A DNA stretch of 64,000 nt from Myroides sp. JBRI-B21084 (GCF_030545015.1 NZ_CP120653.1:1240001-1304000); one strand, 5' to 3'. Positions 51,872 to 60,430 are shown, counted from the stretch's first letter. The notes: generated by a model from the letters alone, not told the origin. Made by a program: numbers and translations.

Positions 51872-52300
51872 TTAAAATTTCTTTTTTTCGTTAATGATGA
51901 GCTGAATTTTCTCAGACATTTCAATAAAGGTATCAATTTGTTGTTGCGAAAAGGTTTCTAAAAGTTTATTATTAAAATTTAGAACCGTTTGTTTTGATAA
52001 ACCTCTTTTTTCTACACCTAATGGAGTTAAGTAAATATTTACACCACGCCCATCTTTTGGGTTTTTCTTTTTAGTAATTAACCCTTTATCTTCCATTGTT
52101 TTTAGCGTTCGGGTTAAACTGGTAGGTTCCATACCTAAACGCGGTGCTAATGCGGTTGATGGTGTTCCTTCTTTATCTATGTTAAGCAATGCGTAACCCA
52201 GCGCCATGGTTGCACCGTATTTTGATGCTTCTTCGTTATACATACGGGCAATGGCTTGCCAAGTTGCTTTTATTACTGAATCTATTGTAGTGTTTTTCAT
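51872..52300 (-). CDS. MarR-family transcriptional regulator heading the fad operon
   Basis: A 142-residue winged-helix regulator. DNA-binding region: GTPSTALAPRLGMEPTSLTR (recognition helix) and the wing ITKKKNPKDGRGVNIYLTPLG; dimerisation helices flank it. I start it at ATG 52300 (MKNTTIDSVIKATW). The longer frame to 52351 would put coding sequence over the -7 box and half the operator and adds a hydrophobic stretch foreign to the family. The gene lies 21 bases upstream of the FadN-type gene. An operator in its own promoter and at the dienoyl-CoA-reductase-like gene suggests control of fatty-acid breakdown, perhaps with acyl-CoA as ligand. Confidence 0.9.
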   Translation of the reverse strand: MKNTTIDSVIKATWQAIARMYNEEASKYGATMALGYALLNIDKEGTPSTALAPRLGMEPTSLTRTLKTMEDKGLITKKKNPKDGRGVNIYLTPLGVEKRGLSKQTVLNFNNKLLETFSQQQIDTFIEMSEKIQLIINEKKKF

Positions 52301-52323
52301 TTTTAAGTGCTTAAACCTAAAAC

Positions 52324-52331
52324 CAAATATA
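52324..52331 (-). promoter_or_regulatory. -7 box of the marR-fad operon
   Basis: The minus strand reads TATATTTG (TAnnTTTG), 23 bases upstream of the marR ATG. The inverted-repeat operator begins 6 bases further upstream, over the spacer and -33 region. Confidence 0.5.
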
Positions 52332-52337
52332 ATAAAA

Positions 52338-52363
52338 AAAATAGTATGCACGCATACTATTTT
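52338..52363. promoter_or_regulatory. MarR operator: perfect 12-bp inverted repeat
   Basis: AAAATAGTATGC (52338-52349) and GCATACTATTTT (52352-52363) are perfect inverted repeats around AC. The placement next to the -7 box fits repression by the MarR protein encoded directly downstream. The central 12 bases recur at 25054-25065. Confidence 0.75.
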
Positions 52364-52422
52364 TGATAAATTTATAGGTGTTAACTAAAAATTAAGGATT
52401 TGTTAGTTTTTAAACTTTTTTA

Positions 52423-53844
52423 TTATAAAGTTGTTATACAATTTTCATTGTTTAAATAACAAACCTGTCCCATTTCATTTAAAATGAAACTAGATTTATT
52501 AGTATAAGATTCTAAATTAGATCCCGATATGAGTTGTTTGTCAAATAATGCTTTTTCACTTTTTTTATCAATTTCCATTAATTTAAGATTTTTTGAAGAG
52601 TCTTTATATAAAAGTAAAATAGTTTCATTCTTATCAAAAATATCAAAAATGTAATATGCTAAATCCATTTTTCCATTTCCTAAATTAGAGACTATATTTT
52701 CAAGTTTATCAAAGGTTTCTTGTTCGAATGGTATTTTGTATGTTTTATTTTTGTTAAAATCATAAATATGTTCACTGTATTTTAGTAAAATTAAGGATTT
52801 ATGAAAACAGTATGAATGTAAATTATTAAAAAGTTTATATTTGATATAGTTTTTTGGTATTGATTGATCCATTAAATGTTTTAGAATAATTTCATTTTGA
52901 TTATTTTTATTTATTTCAAAAACTGACAAATATTTACTTTCAGTATTTGGATTTCCATTTTTAGTATTAAGTGGTATAATAAAATTATCGTTAATAGGAA
53001 AAATAAAAGAACTATTTACTACCTTATATTTATCTTTTAATAATAAATGTTCTGTGTTTATAAATTTGATGTCTGATATTTTTTGATTATTTATATCGTA
53101 AATTATCGTAAATTGTTTCTTAATAAAATTTATATTTTTTAATTCGTCAATTAAAGGAAGGTTAATATCCACAATTAAGAGTAATTCACTTGAATTAAAC
53201 TTTGAAATATTATAGATTGTAGGATTTATTGATGGAAGAATTTTAACGGCATTTTCATATTCGTGAAAATATTTTTCATACGAATTCTTATAGTATATTT
53301 GGTAGGCAAGTTTTACCCATTGATTATTAGGTATTATATCAAAGTTTGTTACTTTGTCATAGTAAGACCATCTAAATAATTCACTGTTGAATATTAGCAA
53401 TGAATTATCAAATTGTATCCTAGGACTTCCTCTTTTTAATTCATCAAAACAATTAAGTTGAATGTTATTTAAGTAATTATTCATGAATAAATTTATGTCC
53501 ATACCTAGTAAAGGCGTAGAAAATAGAATTTTTTCATTTTCTACTATATTTATTGTTGAATTTAGACCATTGATATATTTATTAAATAAATTGTCAGAAT
53601 ATATTACTTCACATTCTTTATAGTTAAGTAATCCAGTTCTTTTATTAACCAACAATGAATCAATTTCTAAATTACTTTTGAAAATAAAAGTTATTTTAGG
53701 TTTATCTAATTTTTGATATAGATTATATAGGGAAATAGTACAATTAGCACAATCATTAAGATTTAATGCAACTATTATATTTCTATCATTAGCTAAAGTT
53801 AAATGAGTAACTAACAATGTCAATAAAATTAGAATATTTTTCAT
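52423..53844 (-). CDS. Hypothetical exported protein with thioredoxin-like N terminus
   Basis: A 473-residue protein of unknown family. It has a signal peptide (KNILILLTLLVTHLTLA). The mature N terminus, NIIVALNLNDCANCTISLYN, has a CXXC pair (Cys32, Cys35) in a strand-then-helix context that resembles a thioredoxin fold. The rest is strand-rich and repetitive (FINTEHLLLKDKYKVVNSSF, YSEHIYDFNKNKTYKIPFEQ, IFDIFDKNETILLLYKDSSK), possibly a beta-propeller. It is very rich in Asn, Lys, Ile and visibly more AT-rich than its neighbours, suggesting recent acquisition. It follows a small exported-protein gene, with a strong hairpin between them. Confidence 0.6.
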   Translation of the reverse strand: MKNILILLTLLVTHLTLANDRNIIVALNLNDCANCTISLYNLYQKLDKPKITFIFKSNLEIDSLLVNKRTGLLNYKECEVIYSDNLFNKYINGLNSTINIVENEKILFSTPLLGMDINLFMNNYLNNIQLNCFDELKRGSPRIQFDNSLLIFNSELFRWSYYDKVTNFDIIPNNQWVKLAYQIYYKNSYEKYFHEYENAVKILPSINPTIYNISKFNSSELLLIVDINLPLIDELKNINFIKKQFTIIYDINNQKISDIKFINTEHLLLKDKYKVVNSSFIFPINDNFIIPLNTKNGNPNTESKYLSVFEINKNNQNEIILKHLMDQSIPKNYIKYKLFNNLHSYCFHKSLILLKYSEHIYDFNKNKTYKIPFEQETFDKLENIVSNLGNGKMDLAYYIFDIFDKNETILLLYKDSSKNLKLMEIDKKSEKALFDKQLISGSNLESYTNKSSFILNEMGQVCYLNNENCITTL

Positions 53845-53873
53845 AAATTTAGAAGAGTATAAATATTTATATA

Positions 53874-53917
53874 ATTAACATTAAAAGCTGTTTTTTAAAA
53901 CAGCTTTTAATGTTAAT
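53874..53917. terminator. Long hairpin between two exported-protein genes
   Basis: Arms 53874-53894 and 53897-53917 are perfect 21-base complements around TT, core AAAAGCTGTTTT. It lies 21 bases after the small-protein stop and 29 bases before the next ATG. It could end the small-protein transcript or allow partial read-through to the larger gene. Confidence 0.75.
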
Positions 53918-53938
53918 ATGTTTAGTTATTGATTTAAT

Positions 53939-54259
53939 TTATTCGTAAGGTTCGTATTCTATTGTAAATGTATCACCATTACCTGGTGTAATACCATTAA
54001 GATTTTCTATAGGTGTTCCATTTACAGAAGGACGTATTACTATTTTATCTATATTACAATCTGGTACTTCGATTCGTGAAATCCATCCATCAAATATAAC
54101 GGTTACCTTTACACAAGTTCCAGAGTCTCCATCACACTTTACAAGTGTATTAAAATCATCACTTAAAATTAATTCGGCACTACCAGATACAGTGTAAGTT
54201 TGCGCTGAACCTGTTGTAGCTATTCCTAATAAGAATAACGTTGCTAAAATTTTTTTCAT
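53939..54259 (-). CDS. Small exported protein of unknown function
   Basis: A 106-residue protein with a clear signal peptide (KKILATLFLLGIATTGSAQ). The predicted mature 87-residue part is acidic and strand-rich with three cysteines (Cys42, Cys49, Cys68): ELILSDDFNTLVKCDGDSGT, VKVTVIFDGWISRIEVPDC. It ends with TFTIEYEPYE. No family is recognised and there is no lipobox. The gene starts just after a run of about 17 T in an AT-rich gap and precedes the CXXC-containing exported protein. The layout (small Cys-containing exported peptide, hairpin, larger thioredoxin-like protein) hints at a functional pair. Confidence 0.65.
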   Translation of the reverse strand: MKKILATLFLLGIATTGSAQTYTVSGSAELILSDDFNTLVKCDGDSGTCVKVTVIFDGWISRIEVPDCNIDKIVIRPSVNGTPIENLNGITPGNGDTFTIEYEPYE

Positions 54260-54296
54260 AATAAATATATTATTTAATGTTAATTATGCTAATGTA

Positions 54297-54313
54297 TTTT
54301 TTTTTTTTTTTTT
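54297..54313. repeat. Homopolymer tract, about 17 T
   Basis: An uninterrupted T run in the 87-base gap between the acyl-CoA ligase stop and the small exported-protein ATG. On the coding strand of the small gene it is an A tract about 40 bases upstream of the start. Such tracts can slip and alter promoter strength, but its role here is unknown. Confidence 0.6.
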
Positions 54314-54346
54314 AAATTAACAAAATATATTTTAAATTTTAACATA

Positions 54347-56119
54347 TTAATTATATATTTTATCGTATAAGCTTTTATGCTTTTCTAAAATAACTTTGCG
54401 TTTTAGTTTAAGTGTTGGGGTTAATTCACCGGTATCAATACTCCAAACATTTGGTGTAAGTGCAAACTTTTTAATTTGTTCCCATTTACCAAATTGCGGG
54501 TTAATGGTGTCAATTTCTTTTTGAATACGTTCTATAACCAATTCGTTTTTCACAACTTCGTCTAAGGTAAAACCAAGGTTTACTTTGTTGCGGTTTGCCC
54601 ATTCTTTAATAAAATCAAAATTAGGCTGTATTAACGCAGCTGGCATTTTTTGGCCTTCGCCCACCACCATAATCTGCTCTATAAAGCGCGATTGTTTCAT
54701 GGCATTTTCAATCATTTGTGGGGCAACGTATTTACCGCCGCTGGTTTTAAACATTTCTTTTTTACGATCGGTAATAAATAAAAAGCCATCGCTATCAATC
54801 ATACCAATATCACCTGTGTGAAACCAACCATCAATAAAGGCTTCGTTAGTTTTTTCTTCGTCTTTGTAGTAACCGCTTGTAATAGAAGGACCTTGACAAA
54901 GAATTTCGCCATCGGCAGCAAATTTTACGGTTACATTATTTAAAACCCTACCAACAGAGCCAATTTTCCAGCCGCTGTTGCGTTGGTCGTTTACCGAAAT
55001 TACGGGCGAAGTTTCGGTTAAACCATAACCTTCCATTACAGGAATGGCAGCTCCGCCAAAAATGCGAGCCAAACGCGGCGAAAGTGGGGCAGAACCCGAC
55101 ACCAATAATTCTAAATTGCCACCCAAGGCAGCTTGCCATTTAGAGAATATTAATTTACGAGCAATTTTTAGTTTAAATTCATAAAAACCACCGTTGGCTT
55201 GGTATGGTTTAAAATCCTCGGCTAAACGCAATGCCCAAAAGAAAAGTACTTTTTTAATACCTGTAAGTTCAGATCCTTTTGCATAAATTTTATCGAATAC
55301 TTTTTCTAAAACACGCGGAACAACCGTCATTACTTGCGGTTTTACTTCTTGTAGATTGTCTGAAATTTTTTCAATTGATTCCGCAAAATAAACCGATACA
55401 CCCATGTATTGGAATAAGTATAAAATCATTCGTTCAAAAATATGGCAACATGGTAAAAAACTCAATGCGGTATAACTTCCCTTTGCAAACGGAACACGAG
55501 GTTCTGAGCCTAAAACATTGCTAATGATATTGTTATGTGTAAGAATAACTCCTTTTGGTGTGCCTGTAGTACCCGATGTATAAATGATTGAAGCTAAGTC
55601 GTTTGGCGATACGTTTGCTTTTGCAATTTCTAATTCATTAGTATTTAAAGCTTCTTTACCAGCGGTTACCACTTGTTGCCAATTGGCACAACCTGGAATA
55701 TCATCGAACGAATAAATACCGCGTAATTTTGGAATATTGAATTTAACGCGATCTAATTTTTCTAAAATAACTTTATCAGATACAAATACATAGATACTTT
55801 CAGAATGCTTAATAATATACTCGTAATCGTGTTCTGAAATGGTAGGATAAATGGGCACTGTAACAGCGCCGGTTTGTAAAATACCAATATCCATTATGTT
55901 CCATTCGGTGCGATTGGTTGATGTAATAAGTGCAATTTTATCGCCCTTTTTTACGCCCATAGCCAACAATGCTTTTGAAACGTAATTTGCTTGTTCTATA
56001 TATTCGGCAGTGCTGGTTGATTTCCAAACACCATTGTATTTAGTTGAAAATGCTTTATCTAGCGGATAGTTTTGTTGCTGATAATAAGGAATATCGAATA
56101 ATCTACCTATTTGAGACAT
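54347..56119 (-). CDS. Long-chain fatty-acid-CoA ligase (AMP-binding)
   Basis: An adenylate-forming enzyme that activates fatty acids to acyl-CoA for beta-oxidation or lipid synthesis. The P-loop is IIYTSGTTGTPKGVILTHNN, followed by VMEGYGLTETSPVISV, and the A8/hinge region GWFHTGDIGMIDSDGFLFIT with DRKKEMFKTSGGKYV. At 590 residues it is the FadD15/ACSBG-like bacterial form. It lies on the same strand as the fad operon, separated from marR by the AT-rich two-gene islet; functionally it fits the same pathway. No copy of the MarR operator is seen in front of it. Confidence 0.94.
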   Translation of the reverse strand: MSQIGRLFDIPYYQQQNYPLDKAFSTKYNGVWKSTSTAEYIEQANYVSKALLAMGVKKGDKIALITSTNRTEWNIMDIGILQTGAVTVPIYPTISEHDYEYIIKHSESIYVFVSDKVILEKLDRVKFNIPKLRGIYSFDDIPGCANWQQVVTAGKEALNTNELEIAKANVSPNDLASIIYTSGTTGTPKGVILTHNNIISNVLGSEPRVPFAKGSYTALSFLPCCHIFERMILYLFQYMGVSVYFAESIEKISDNLQEVKPQVMTVVPRVLEKVFDKIYAKGSELTGIKKVLFFWALRLAEDFKPYQANGGFYEFKLKIARKLIFSKWQAALGGNLELLVSGSAPLSPRLARIFGGAAIPVMEGYGLTETSPVISVNDQRNSGWKIGSVGRVLNNVTVKFAADGEILCQGPSITSGYYKDEEKTNEAFIDGWFHTGDIGMIDSDGFLFITDRKKEMFKTSGGKYVAPQMIENAMKQSRFIEQIMVVGEGQKMPAALIQPNFDFIKEWANRNKVNLGFTLDEVVKNELVIERIQKEIDTINPQFGKWEQIKKFALTPNVWSIDTGELTPTLKLKRKVILEKHKSLYDKIYN

Positions 56120-56197
56120 ATTTTTTTAGGTTTTTAGTTATAGCATTTGCAAAATATTTAAATTTTATGATAAATGCAAGTTATTTTTAGTTTTATT

Positions 56198-56653
56198 TTA
56201 GTTGTTTTGATGCGTTTTTAATTTCTGCATTCCTTCGTTATAAAATTGGTCTGAAGGCATTTCTTTTTTTTCTTCTAAAGTGTTTAAAAGTATACCGTTT
56301 TTATAAAAATAATCGGCATAACGCAGCAATTTGTTTGCATTGTTTGCATCGGTTTCTTCGGCTATACATGCAATAAGTTCATTGTTTTTGTAATAAAATA
56401 CTTTTTGTATGGTATGCTTTTCAAATACAGTGTAAATAATAGAAAATACTTCGTTGGTTGGTAAAACGTAATAAGATAAATCATAACTGGTTCCGTTTTC
56501 TAAATTTCCGTTTTTATTAATAGGGTCGAACCATTGATTTTGAGAAGTATCTTGAATGTAACTTTGAATTTCTTTAATGGTTTCGGTATTATCTTGTGCG
56601 TGTACATTTGTAAACATCAACATGCAAACAAATAAAAAGGCTATTTTTTTCAT
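56198..56653 (-). CDS. Hypothetical exported protein
   Basis: A 151-residue exported protein, family not recognised. A signal peptide (KKIAFLFVCMLMFTNVHAQ) precedes a soluble domain: TSQNQWFDPINKNGNLENGT, SYYVLPTNEVFSIIYTVFEK, QKVFYYKNNELIACIAEETD, and a helical C terminus (QFYNEGMQKLKTHQNN). Its ATG overlaps the stop of the M28 peptidase gene by 4 bases (ATGA), so it is made together with the peptidase and may assist it or act in the same compartment. The latter is inference from gene order only. Confidence 0.68.
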   Translation of the reverse strand: MKKIAFLFVCMLMFTNVHAQDNTETIKEIQSYIQDTSQNQWFDPINKNGNLENGTSYDLSYYVLPTNEVFSIIYTVFEKHTIQKVFYYKNNELIACIAEETDANNANKLLRYADYFYKNGILLNTLEEKKEMPSDQFYNEGMQKLKTHQNN

Positions 56654-57669
56654 TGATTATTTAGTTTAAGTCGGTCTGGTTTATTTGTTATTTCCCAAGC
56701 TGTTACAAAAATAAGTTGCACACGTTTAAGCATGTCGTTAAAATTAATTTTATCAACCGTATCGGTAGGTTTGTGATAATCTGCATGTTCTCCGCTGTAA
56801 TAAAAAATTACAGGAATGTTGTATTGTGCAAAATTGTAATGGTCGGATCTGTAATAAATCATTTCCGGATGTTTATCATCGTTAAAAGTATAATCTAGTT
56901 TTAAATGCGTATATTTTTTGTTAGCATTTTCTGAAATTTGGTGTAATTCGTTGCTAATTTTATCGCTTCCAACTAAATAAATATAAGGTGTTTTATTGTT
57001 GTTGTACGTAAAATCTCTTCGTCCAATCATATCAACATTTAAATCTGCAACAATGTTTTCTAACGGAATAACTTTAGAATTCACAAAATAGCGCGAACCA
57101 TGCAAACCGTATTCTTCACCAGTGCAGTGCAAAAAAACAATGGAGCGTTTTGGGCCAAATCCATTTTTTTGAGCAATTTTAAACATTCGTGCCATTTCTA
57201 ACAAAGCCGTTGTACCTGTACCATTATCGTCGGCACCGTTGTAAATTTCGTTGTTTGTAATACCCACGTGGTCGTAATGTGCAGAAATAACTACATATTC
57301 ATCGGGTTTTTCACTTCCTTTAATGTAAGCAACAACGTTTTCACTATCGTTTAACTTAGGACTAAACATGCGTTTCATTGCTTCCGAAGGTACTTTTTGG
57401 TAATAATCGTTGGTACCAGGCAGGGCATCAATTCCTAATTTTTTATAGAAATTTTTTATGTAGTTTGCAGCTTTTTTTTGTCCGGGTTCTCCTGTTTTTC
57501 TACCTTCCATTTCATCGCTTGCAATAATAGTAAGGTGTTTAATTAACTCATCTTTAGATAAATGTTCCATCATTTCCTTTACGTGGTCTTTTGGTTTTTG
57601 CGCCAAAAGCATACCCGAATTTAAAAATGCAACTGTTACAACTGCGTGTATAAACAATTTATAGTTCAT
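56650..57669 (-). CDS. Exported M28-family zinc aminopeptidase
   Basis: A 339-residue zinc metallopeptidase. A signal peptide (LFIHAVVTVAFLNSGMLLAQ) is followed by the M28 domain with the two-zinc ligands in order: His in VISAHYDHVG, Asp in NGADDNGTGTTALLEMARMF, the Glu pair in LHCTGEEYGLHGS, Asp in NVDMIGRRD, and His in YYSGEHADYHKPTDT. Expected to trim amino acids from peptides in the periplasm or outside. First gene of a two-gene operon, divergent from the SDR gene. Confidence 0.92.
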   Translation of the reverse strand: MNYKLFIHAVVTVAFLNSGMLLAQKPKDHVKEMMEHLSKDELIKHLTIIASDEMEGRKTGEPGQKKAANYIKNFYKKLGIDALPGTNDYYQKVPSEAMKRMFSPKLNDSENVVAYIKGSEKPDEYVVISAHYDHVGITNNEIYNGADDNGTGTTALLEMARMFKIAQKNGFGPKRSIVFLHCTGEEYGLHGSRYFVNSKVIPLENIVADLNVDMIGRRDFTYNNNKTPYIYLVGSDKISNELHQISENANKKYTHLKLDYTFNDDKHPEMIYYRSDHYNFAQYNIPVIFYYSGEHADYHKPTDTVDKINFNDMLKRVQLIFVTAWEITNKPDRLKLNNQ

Positions 57670-57724
57670 GTTGGTTTAATAAGTTTATGAACACTAAAAA
57701 TACTAAATTTACAAATAGCTATTG

Positions 57725-57732
57725 TATATTTG
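57725..57732 (+). promoter_or_regulatory. Candidate -7 box for the SDR-transaldolase pair
   Basis: TATATTTG (TAnnTTTG) lies 15 bases before the ATG at 57748. The upstream alternative start TTG 57730 overlaps the box, so ATG is preferred. Confidence 0.45.
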
Positions 57733-57747
57733 TTGAAAATATTAAAA

Positions 57748-58554
57748 ATGGCAAAAGTAGTATTGATTACCGGTGGATCATCGGGCATTGGCAAAACAGT
57801 AGGTATTTATTTACAAAAGCAAGGTTTTAAAGTATATGGAAGCAGTAGAAACCCTGAAAATGTAACCGAAAATGCTTTTCCGTTAGTAGCTCTTGATGTT
57901 AGAAACAATGAATCGATACAAAAAGCAATTACCGATATTATTGCAAACGAAGGAAAAATAGATGTGCTAATTAACAATGCAGGTGTTGGTATTACTGGAC
58001 CCATTGAGGAAATTCCTTTAGAAGAAATTCAAAATAATTTTCACACAAATGTTTTTGGACCAATAGAGGTTATAAAAGCTGTATTGCCGCACATGCGTAA
58101 ACAAAAATCGGGGTTAATAATAAACGTAACATCAATTGCTGGATACATGGGATTGCCTTATCGTGGCATTTATTCGGCAAGTAAAGGTGCTTTAGAATTG
58201 ATAACCGAGGCCATACGTATGGAAGTAAAACCTTTTAATATTAATGTAACGAATGTAGCACCTGGAGATTTTGCAACCGATATAGCTGCTAGAAGATTTC
58301 ATGCGCCGGTTTTGGAAAATTCGCCGTATAAAGAAGTTTACAGCAGTCAGTTAGCAACTATTAACGAGCATGTAAACGATGGGGGAGATCCTATTGAAAT
58401 GGCGAAAGCTATACAAGCTATTATTCAAACAAAAGAACCTAAAATTCATTATAAAGTAGGGGCTTTTATGCAAAAATTTTCTATCTTTCTTAAAATGATT
58501 TTGCCCGATACTACTTATGAAAAAATACTAATGAATCATTACAAATTAAAATAA
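57748..58554 (+). CDS. Short-chain dehydrogenase/reductase
   Basis: A 268-residue classical SDR. The cofactor site is ITGGSSGIGKTVG, followed by INNAGVGITGP; catalytic Ser, Tyr and Lys are in INVTSIAGYMGLPYRGIYSA, which continues SKGALELI (YxxxK = YSASK). KPFNINVTNVAPGDFATDIA is the usual post-active-site segment. The substrate is not evident; a longer C-terminal tail (about 225-268, IHYKVGAFMQKFSIFLKMIL) resembles lipid- or steroid-type SDRs. Start chosen at ATG 57748. The transaldolase gene follows 18 bases later, perhaps on one transcript. Confidence 0.88.
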   Translation: MAKVVLITGGSSGIGKTVGIYLQKQGFKVYGSSRNPENVTENAFPLVALDVRNNESIQKAITDIIANEGKIDVLINNAGVGITGPIEEIPLEEIQNNFHTNVFGPIEVIKAVLPHMRKQKSGLIINVTSIAGYMGLPYRGIYSASKGALELITEAIRMEVKPFNINVTNVAPGDFATDIAARRFHAPVLENSPYKEVYSSQLATINEHVNDGGDPIEMAKAIQAIIQTKEPKIHYKVGAFMQKFSIFLKMILPDTTYEKILMNHYKLK

Positions 58555-58572
58555 ATTTAAAACAACAATACA

Positions 58573-59229
58573 ATGAAATTTTTTATAGACACAGCAAACC
58601 TTGATCAAATAAAAGAAGCGCAAGCCTTGGGTGTTTTAGATGGTGTTACCACAAACCCGTCGTTAATGGCGAAAGAAGGTATTACCGGTAAAAACAATAT
58701 TTTAAAACATTATGTAGATATTTGTGAAATTGTAGATGGAGATGTAAGTGCAGAAGTAATTGCTACCGATTTTGAAGGAATGATTAAAGAAGGCGAGGAG
58801 TTGGCGGAATTAAACGAACAAATTGTTGTTAAATTACCAATGACTAAAGACGGTATTAAAGCGTGTAAATATTTTTCTGATAAAGGTATTAAAACAAATG
58901 TAACCTTAGTTTTTTCGGCAGGGCAAGCTTTGTTAGCAGCTAAAGCGGGTGCCACTTACGTATCACCGTTTATTGGTAGATTAGACGATGTTTCTACCGA
59001 TGGTTTAAATTTAATTGATGAAATTAGATTGATTTATGATAACTACGCTTTTGAAACGCAAATTTTAGCAGCGTCGGTTCGTAATACAATGCATATAGTT
59101 AATTGTGCAAAAATTGGTGCCGATGTAATGACGGGTCCTTTAAGTTCTATTTTAGGATTATTAAAACATCCGTTAACCGATTTAGGGTTAGAACAATTTT
59201 TAGCAGATTACGCAAAAGGAAATAAATAA
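58573..59229 (+). CDS. Transaldolase, small TalC/FSA-like subfamily
   Basis: A 218-residue (beta/alpha)8 aldolase of the small transaldolase/fructose-6-phosphate aldolase group. Signatures are [34 protein letters not shown] and the Schiff-base lysine in [13 protein letters not shown] (about residue 85), then [20 protein letters not shown] and [10 protein letters not shown]. The length is that of bacterial TalC-type transaldolases, so a role in the non-oxidative pentose phosphate pathway is the first choice; fructose-6-phosphate aldolase activity cannot be excluded. Confidence 0.93.
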   Translation: MKFFIDTANLDQIKEAQALGVLDGVTTNPSLMAKEGITGKNNILKHYVDICEIVDGDVSAEVIATDFEGMIKEGEELAELNEQIVVKLPMTKDGIKACKYFSDKGIKTNVTLVFSAGQALLAAKAGATYVSPFIGRLDDVSTDGLNLIDEIRLIYDNYAFETQILAASVRNTMHIVNCAKIGADVMTGPLSSILGLLKHPLTDLGLEQFLADYAKGNK

Positions 59230-59235
59230 AAACAC

Positions 59236-59265
59236 AAAGCACTTAATTCAATTAAGTGCTTTTGT
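59236..59265. terminator. Bidirectional terminator after transaldolase
   Basis: AAAGCACTTAATT (59236-59248) and AATTAAGTGCTTT (59250-59262) are perfect complements around C, with a T-rich end. It overlaps the stop of the convergent MeaB gene. Confidence 0.85.
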
Positions 59266-60355
59266 TTATTGTGTTATACAAATTTAATAATTCATTTGCA
59301 GCTGTAAAAGGCGATATTTCATTGTTTTGTACCTTTTTTTGAAATGTATGTAATTGATTTACAATTTGTGTGTTTTCGTAAAAATTTAATAGCAACTGTT
59401 CGTTAATAGTTTCTTTTAACCAATAGATGTTTTGGTTGTTTCGGTTGGTTTCAAAAAAGTTATTTTCTTTAACTAAACTAAAATAATTCTCAATTAATTG
59501 CCAAATATCTTCAATACCTTCGTTATAAAAAGCGCTTGCTAACAATACTTTTGGTTGCCATTTCGATTCTTTTAAAGGAAACAAATGCAAGGCACGGTTA
59601 ATATCTAACTTTGCAGTTTGGGCACGTTTTAAATTATCGCCATCTGCTTTATTAATAACAACACCATCTGCCATTTCCATAATACCGCGTTTAATACCTT
59701 GTAATTCATCGCCAGCACCTGCTAAATTCAATAGTAAAAAGAAATCGGTCATGCTGTGAACGGCAGTTTCACTTTGCCCCACACCAACGGTTTCAATTAA
59801 AATAGTATCAAACCCAGCTGCTTCACATAAAATAATACTTTCGCGGGTTTTTCTAGATACACCTCCTAAGCTTTCACCTGAAGCCGAAGGACGTATAAAT
59901 GCATTTTTGTTTTTAACCAAATCTTCCATTCGGGTTTTATCGCCCAAAATACTTCCTTTACTTATACTACTACTTGGGTCTACAGCTAAAACGGCTACTT
60001 TTTTACCTTTTTTTGTTAAAAAGGTTCCAAATGTTTCTATAAAAGTACTTTTTCCCACACCCGGAATGCCGGTTATACCAATACGGATTGATTTATTTGC
60101 ATAAGGCAAACATGCTTGAATAATGGTATTTGCTTGTTGTTGATGTTGGATATTGGTACTTTCAATTAAGGTAATAGCCTTACTTAACGAAGGTATATCG
60201 CCTTGCAACAAATTTTCAATTAACAAATTGATATTGAGTGCTTTTTTTCTGAAATTTTGAATGTTTTTTATGGAATTTTGATTCACATGATTAGGTTGTG
60301 AAATTCCATCCACTTCATGTAAGCTTTTTTTGTTGCGAAACTTTTCGTTGGGCAT
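59252..60355 (-). CDS. meaB: MeaB/ArgK-type GTPase, methylmalonyl-CoA mutase chaperone
   Basis: A G3E-type P-loop GTPase of 367 residues that protects and reloads adenosylcobalamin on methylmalonyl-CoA mutase. GTPase motifs are GITGIPGVGKSTFIETFG (Walker A), AVDPSSSISKGSILGDKTRM (switch), ETVGVGQSETAVHSMTDFF, and NKADGDN (base specificity). I start at ATG 60355 (MPNEKFRNKKS), since the frame upstream only reaches TTG 60373. The mutase genes are not in this window. The B12 dependence links it loosely to the propionate end of fatty-acid breakdown. Confidence 0.93.
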   Translation of the reverse strand: MPNEKFRNKKSLHEVDGISQPNHVNQNSIKNIQNFRKKALNINLLIENLLQGDIPSLSKAITLIESTNIQHQQQANTIIQACLPYANKSIRIGITGIPGVGKSTFIETFGTFLTKKGKKVAVLAVDPSSSISKGSILGDKTRMEDLVKNKNAFIRPSASGESLGGVSRKTRESIILCEAAGFDTILIETVGVGQSETAVHSMTDFFLLLNLAGAGDELQGIKRGIMEMADGVVINKADGDNLKRAQTAKLDINRALHLFPLKESKWQPKVLLASAFYNEGIEDIWQLIENYFSLVKENNFFETNRNNQNIYWLKETINEQLLLNFYENTQIVNQLHTFQKKVQNNEISPFTAANELLNLYNTINKST

Positions 60356-60403
60356 AATGAATCGTTTTAACAAACTTACAAAATACTTATAAAAAATTGA
60401 TTA

Positions 60404-60427
60404 AATAGTAAATGATTGTTTACTATT
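60404..60427. promoter_or_regulatory. Candidate operator, 9-bp inverted repeat
   Basis: AATAGTAAA (60404-60412) and TTTACTATT (60419-60427) are perfect inverted repeats around six bases. The site lies in the divergent gap between meaB and the MFS gene and ends 3 bases before the MFS -7 box, a good place for a repressor or activator. The regulator is unknown. Confidence 0.45.
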
Positions 60428-60430
60428 GGA

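Noticed and set aside
52423..54259. NVEALA peptide/BF3164-type propeller pair
   Set aside because: The small protein lacks the NVEALA motif and the larger one has a CXXC N terminus instead; only the general layout is similar.
54297..54313. Phase-variable promoter at the T tract
   Set aside because: A single AT-rich homopolymer in an AT-rich gap is not enough; no length variation can be seen in one sequence and no promoter boxes flank it clearly.
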